Source: Linnemannia hyalina (Eukaryota; Mortierellomycota; Mortierellomycetes; Mortierellales; Mortierellaceae). Taken from it: a DNA stretch of 64,000 nt. The stretch is from the NCBI GenBank assembly GCA_019671135.1, contig JAHRHY010000024.1, positions 124,001 to 188,000 on the forward strand, given 5' to 3'. The translations under genes and the position numbers were made by a program. The notes under the pieces are model-generated. The model was not told where the DNA came from. It saw only the letters and a list, made by a program, of their open reading frames with translations, and did no database searches. The stretch's first letter is position 1. Each line of letters opens with the position of its first letter. Below are positions 60,260 to 64,000 of the stretch, piece after piece.

Positions 60260-60835
60260 TATAGTAGTTTTGTAGATCTTAGATCTATGGACGTGGATGT
60301 TTTTTTCTTTTTTGCTTGTCATAGCATTAGAATAAATAAATAGGGATTATTTTTTTCTTTCACATTTGCATGTTTAGGGAGACCTTGTAGGAGTTTTGAT
60401 ATTATTTTTTTTGTTTTCTTTCACAGACTTTTGCTGTGAGATTGTTTATTGTGTTTTTGATTGGGGGTTTTTTATCTTGGTCGTGATGGAAGGGTATGTT
60501 CGGTGGCAGTTTCATAACTGCTCTATCTAAAAAGACAGGCCCCTAATGCATCAATTTTTGGGTGGCAATGAATGGTGGGATGCATGCATGCAGGTGAGGA
60601 AAAAGAGGGTTGGATTGCACGGAAAATAAGCACTGATTTGTGTTGACTTTATTAGGTCCTTCTCTGGGCACTCGCTCTGTGGTTGGGCAGGATTCACTCC
60701 CTAATAAGGGTATTGTTGATGCGATTGGCTTTTCGGTGGCAAAAAAAAAAAAAAAAAAAAAAGAGACTGTAGCATAAACGAAAAAAAGGAGGTGGAAGGT
60801 GTAGACAAATGTGTCAGAAGAAAAACTCTAATGTT
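60260..60835. other. Convergent 3' intergenic region between QNS1 and PLC
   Basis: T-rich and A-rich, with AATAAA-type motifs past QNS1 (about 60331-60341) and a run of about 23 A near 60740-60762. No gene. Confidence 0.4.
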
Positions 60836-63800
60836 TTACTTGGACTTGGGTGGTGGAGTAGGGGGCAAGGCGGGGAGATCGGAGGCCTGCAAAAAGCTTT
60901 CGGGGGTAGATTCGAACAGGGGCAGCTGTGGAGCACCGCCATTAGAAGGGACCGACTCGACGGCTTTACCGACAGCAGGCTGTGCAAGAATGGTTGTAGT
61001 AGCGTTGGGGTTGTCGGTTGTGCTGGTGGTGGCAGCAGTGGTAGGAGTAGCATGGAGTGAGTGGTCAGAGCTGTTCTGGCTCAGGGCAAAAGTCTCTGAT
61101 GTCTCTGAAGGCTCCTTGTGGCTCGACTCTGTCGACGATCGAGACTCGACTGATGCCATCGGCTTGGCGACCTTGTTATGAGGCAAAGATGGAAGCTCAC
61201 TCGAAGACCAGTCTTGGTTGAGTGGAGGGCGCGGAACGGATGATGTTGTTGCATTCACCGGAAGGGGTGGCAGTTCTCCCGAAGATTCCTTTGAGAGAAG
61301 AGGCTGGCGTTGAATGGCTCCCTGGTTTCTGGTGGTGAGGACAGGTTGGATAGAGACCCTGACAAAGAGCGTGCTGTACAGGTAAGGTTCTCCTGCGGAA
61401 TCTTGCAATTGGATATGGCGGTAGCCCTCCTGGAGGCAATCCAACGAGATGCAGTAGGAGGCAATCATATCCGAAAACTTGATGTCCTCGTCCTGAACGA
61501 CAAACCTGAAGTACACCAGCTGGTGGTGCTCATAGTCGACACGAAACTTGAACGACTCCTGCCAGACGGGGTTGAAGCCGTTATCGCTGACATGGCGCGT
61601 CTTGTATTTGATCGCTGACTGTCCAGGAACCAACATTTCGATCTCACAGAAGGGGTCAATCACATCTCCAGACTGTGCCTCGTTGGGTCGTGGCAACTGT
61701 TGCGCCGAGATGATCTATTAGTATCGAGGGAAACCCATTTTCTTGAGTTAGCACCAAAAGTTTATGTAATTCATTGAGGACACTAAAACAACTTTTAAAA
61801 CACATAAAGTACTTACCTCGAGAGTGACATCAACAGGGTACGTCTTGACAAAACTGGGGGCCTTGTCGTGGTTGCAGGTCTCACCGGCGCCAAGCCGCAA
61901 TGCCTGCGGCTTCAAGACGTATCCACAGTGTCCATTCATTGTAAACATGGCGTTGTTCATCTGCATGCCACGATCTATATATCAAACGAAAAGTATCTCT
62001 GTGAGGACGTTTTCGGTGGCATCAATGTCCAACAGGTCTTTGTCAAGACAATAGACAGTATCTTACCATGGCTTTGGTAGTTCAAGGCAACGACCTGGCA
62101 ACCGCCAGCCCAGTGGTGGTGAGGGTCGTAATTGGTCGAGTTGATCCTGAAGCCAGCAGGATACACTCGGGTCAGATGGCTCTTGTTCATGTTGATATAT
62201 TCCTGCAAAGTTTGCTTGGCTAACCGCAGAGACACGCGCTCAGAGAACGAGATGATCTTGTGAGGGGAGCAGCCGTCGTGGGTAAATCCTGGGAAGTGAC
62301 GAGACTGACAGTAGATGGTGATATTGCTCAGTGTTCGTGCAATCCTGACCTTCTTGGACTTTGTCTTTGGCTTTTTGACACTGTCAGAGTCACTCTCGCT
62401 CTCTACAAGATGCAAGGGTCATTATATGCAATGGTTAGACAATGAAAACACATATACCGAGTTGTGCTGATTACTTTGTGCCACATTGACCTCACTCGCA
62501 GATGATGTGTTACCTCGATCAGACTCGGATTCGGTATCGGTGGAAAACTCTTGTGAGGTTGCGTCGGGTGGCAAGACCTTGGACTTGATAAGAATCTTGA
62601 ACTGGAGTTCATCTGGACTGGGGAGGATGACGCTCTCGCTGTCCAAGGGCGCAACGACAAGCCAACTGCCTAGTTTTGTCCGCATAATGTTAGCCATGAT
62701 GTCCTGCTGGTCGAGGTCACAGTGGATTTCCAGCGACAGGATCAAGGGATACGGCGAGTTGACAAACGCATAGGTTGAAATAGCCTCAATAACGTCCCGG
62801 AACAAAATCTTCGTCGTCCTGGTAAGGCATATAAGAAACGGGGGAGTAATAATGATGGTCAGTACTGTCGGCAAGCGGTGGTTTCCCGAGAGTCAAAGCA
62901 ATAAAAAAAAAAAAAAAGAGTGCATGGGTACTCACAGAGTGTGTCCGTGATAGATGACGGGCTGACCATCAGGACCATCCCAACAGTCGACTAGAAGTAA
63001 AATGCAAATTGAATATAGATAAAATAAAGGAGAGCGTGAGGTTAGTGTCGTTTGCATGGCATTAGAGGGAATGCATAAAACCATCATATTGACGCCGAGG
63101 AATCATGCCAAGGAAAAACTTACGTTCGACACAGCGGCATCCGCTTTGTAAGGCCCGGATGTATCCCTCGATCGAAGAGATACCGGTCAATTGGTGACCT
63201 AGGAGATAGGTGTTGTGCGAACTGCTGATATAGTAGTTGGAGAGCGTCTGGGACATGTCCTGGTGGACCTGAGCATGTTCGGGAGCCACAATCGAGTTGT
63301 CGGCGGACACAAGGAAACTTGTCAATGAGTCGACTGTAAACTTGTCAACCGTCTTGTCGAGGTGCTTGTTGTAGATCTCGCGGATGTGCTCGACATCGTC
63401 AGTCGTCTTTTGGATGTGCAGCATGAAATCGATAAACTCGTCGACAGACATGGACATGTCGTCAGGTACGGTGAGTCGGTTGAACAGGTTGATGATCTCA
63501 CTACGCTCCTTCAACAGCTTGACAAAATGCGTAAAGTTGGAAAAGTCCAAGAAGCCGTGATTTTTCTCATCCGCCTGGTCAAACCGAAGTCGAATCTCCT
63601 TTCTCGAAAAGTTGATGTTAAGGCGATGGCACAAACGCACGATTTCCTCATAACCGAGCTTTGAGTCAACGTTCTTGTCGGCATCCATCCAGTGTTCCTT
63701 GAGCCATTGGCTCGTCTTGCGCTGCAACTGTGGCAATCCCTCGGCAACCTCCCGCTTGACCGACCACATACGCTCAACGGCCATGATCCAGTCCTGGTAG

Positions 63801-64000
63801 GTGTCCTTGGTGGGCGCGACGAGATGCAGAGCCTTGTACTTGCCCGCGGCCGAATAGATGATGGTCAACCAACGCTCCTCATGCTCTGGCTTGACACGTA
63901 ACTGCTCGCGATACATTCTTGCGGCTTTGCCCTTTCGAAGCTCTTTGATCTGCTCCACATTGACTATTATTATCATTGAGTCAGAAAAAAAATGGAGTTA
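60836..64000 (-). CDS. PLC1: Phosphoinositide-specific phospholipase C, 5' end outside the window
   Basis: Six exons on the minus strand are visible (63124-63963, 62936-62990, 62475-62818, 62067-62402, 61817-61974, 60836-61714; 63964-64000 is intron), about 870 residues. The enzyme cleaves PIP2 to diacylglycerol and IP3. Domain order is that of delta-type PLC: the end of a PH domain ([20 protein letters not shown]), EF-hands ([20 protein letters not shown]), PLC-X ([18 protein letters not shown] with the first catalytic His; [19 protein letters not shown] with the second; LILSLEIHC), an acidic Ser-rich X/Y linker ([18 protein letters not shown]), PLC-Y ([33 protein letters not shown]) and a C2 domain ([30 protein letters not shown]). 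After C2 comes a disordered tail of about 190 residues with repeated [15 protein letters not shown] motifs. No active-site residue is missing. The N-terminus continues beyond the window. Confidence 0.93.

Overview
The window is nuclear DNA of a filamentous fungus. Protein-coding genes carry many short introns with GT..AG ends (GTAAGT-like donors, often TAG or CAG acceptors), and the conserved proteins are fungal: PAC1/LIS1, Rho1, a septin, beta-tubulin, Qns1 and a delta-type PLC. Intron density, S/Q-rich low-complexity proteins, pyrimidine-rich leaders and the repetitive gene families on the left side suggest an early-diverging lineage, most likely Mucoromycota (Mortierella-like). That placement is an inference, not a database result.

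The left third (about 1-20.5 kb) is accessory sequence. It holds one intact F-box gene (73-1296, -) and a foldback/MITE-like element (1755-2048). Next comes a 2.6-8 kb zone of broken pieces of one multi-exon family with a PD-(D/E)XK nuclease-like signature, including two copies in inverted orientation. A decayed tyrosine-recombinase/Ndc10-like (Crypton-like) gene follows (7975-11551, +). After that are several unrecognised fragments, an apparently intact gene for a secreted protein (15600-17336, +), a frameshifted pseudogene of unknown family (17469-19582, -) and a fossil C-terminus of a Fanzor/TnpB-like RNA-guided nuclease (about 19965-20185, -).

The right two thirds (about 23-64 kb) are ordinary gene space: a Q/S-rich protein (23257-24927, +), a RhoGAP-like protein without a visible arginine finger (25888-31094, -), PAC1/LIS1 (33754-36222, -), RHO1 (39390-41122, +), a TMEM184/OST-alpha membrane protein (41620-43935, -), a septin (45320-48129, +), beta-tubulin (49226-51891, -), the EF-hand mitochondrial aspartate/glutamate carrier (53887-56745, +), glutamine-dependent NAD+ synthetase QNS1 (56946-60259, +) and phosphoinositide phospholipase C (60836 to beyond 64000, -, 5' end missing). 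Exon boundaries were worked out by eye from splice signals, reading phase and family conservation, so single-base errors are possible.

Functionally the right side concentrates polarity and cytoskeleton genes (RhoGAP-like, Rho1, LIS1, septin, tubulin) with phosphoinositide signalling and two metabolic genes (aspartate/glutamate exchange and NAD+ synthesis). No tRNA, rRNA or CRISPR array was found.
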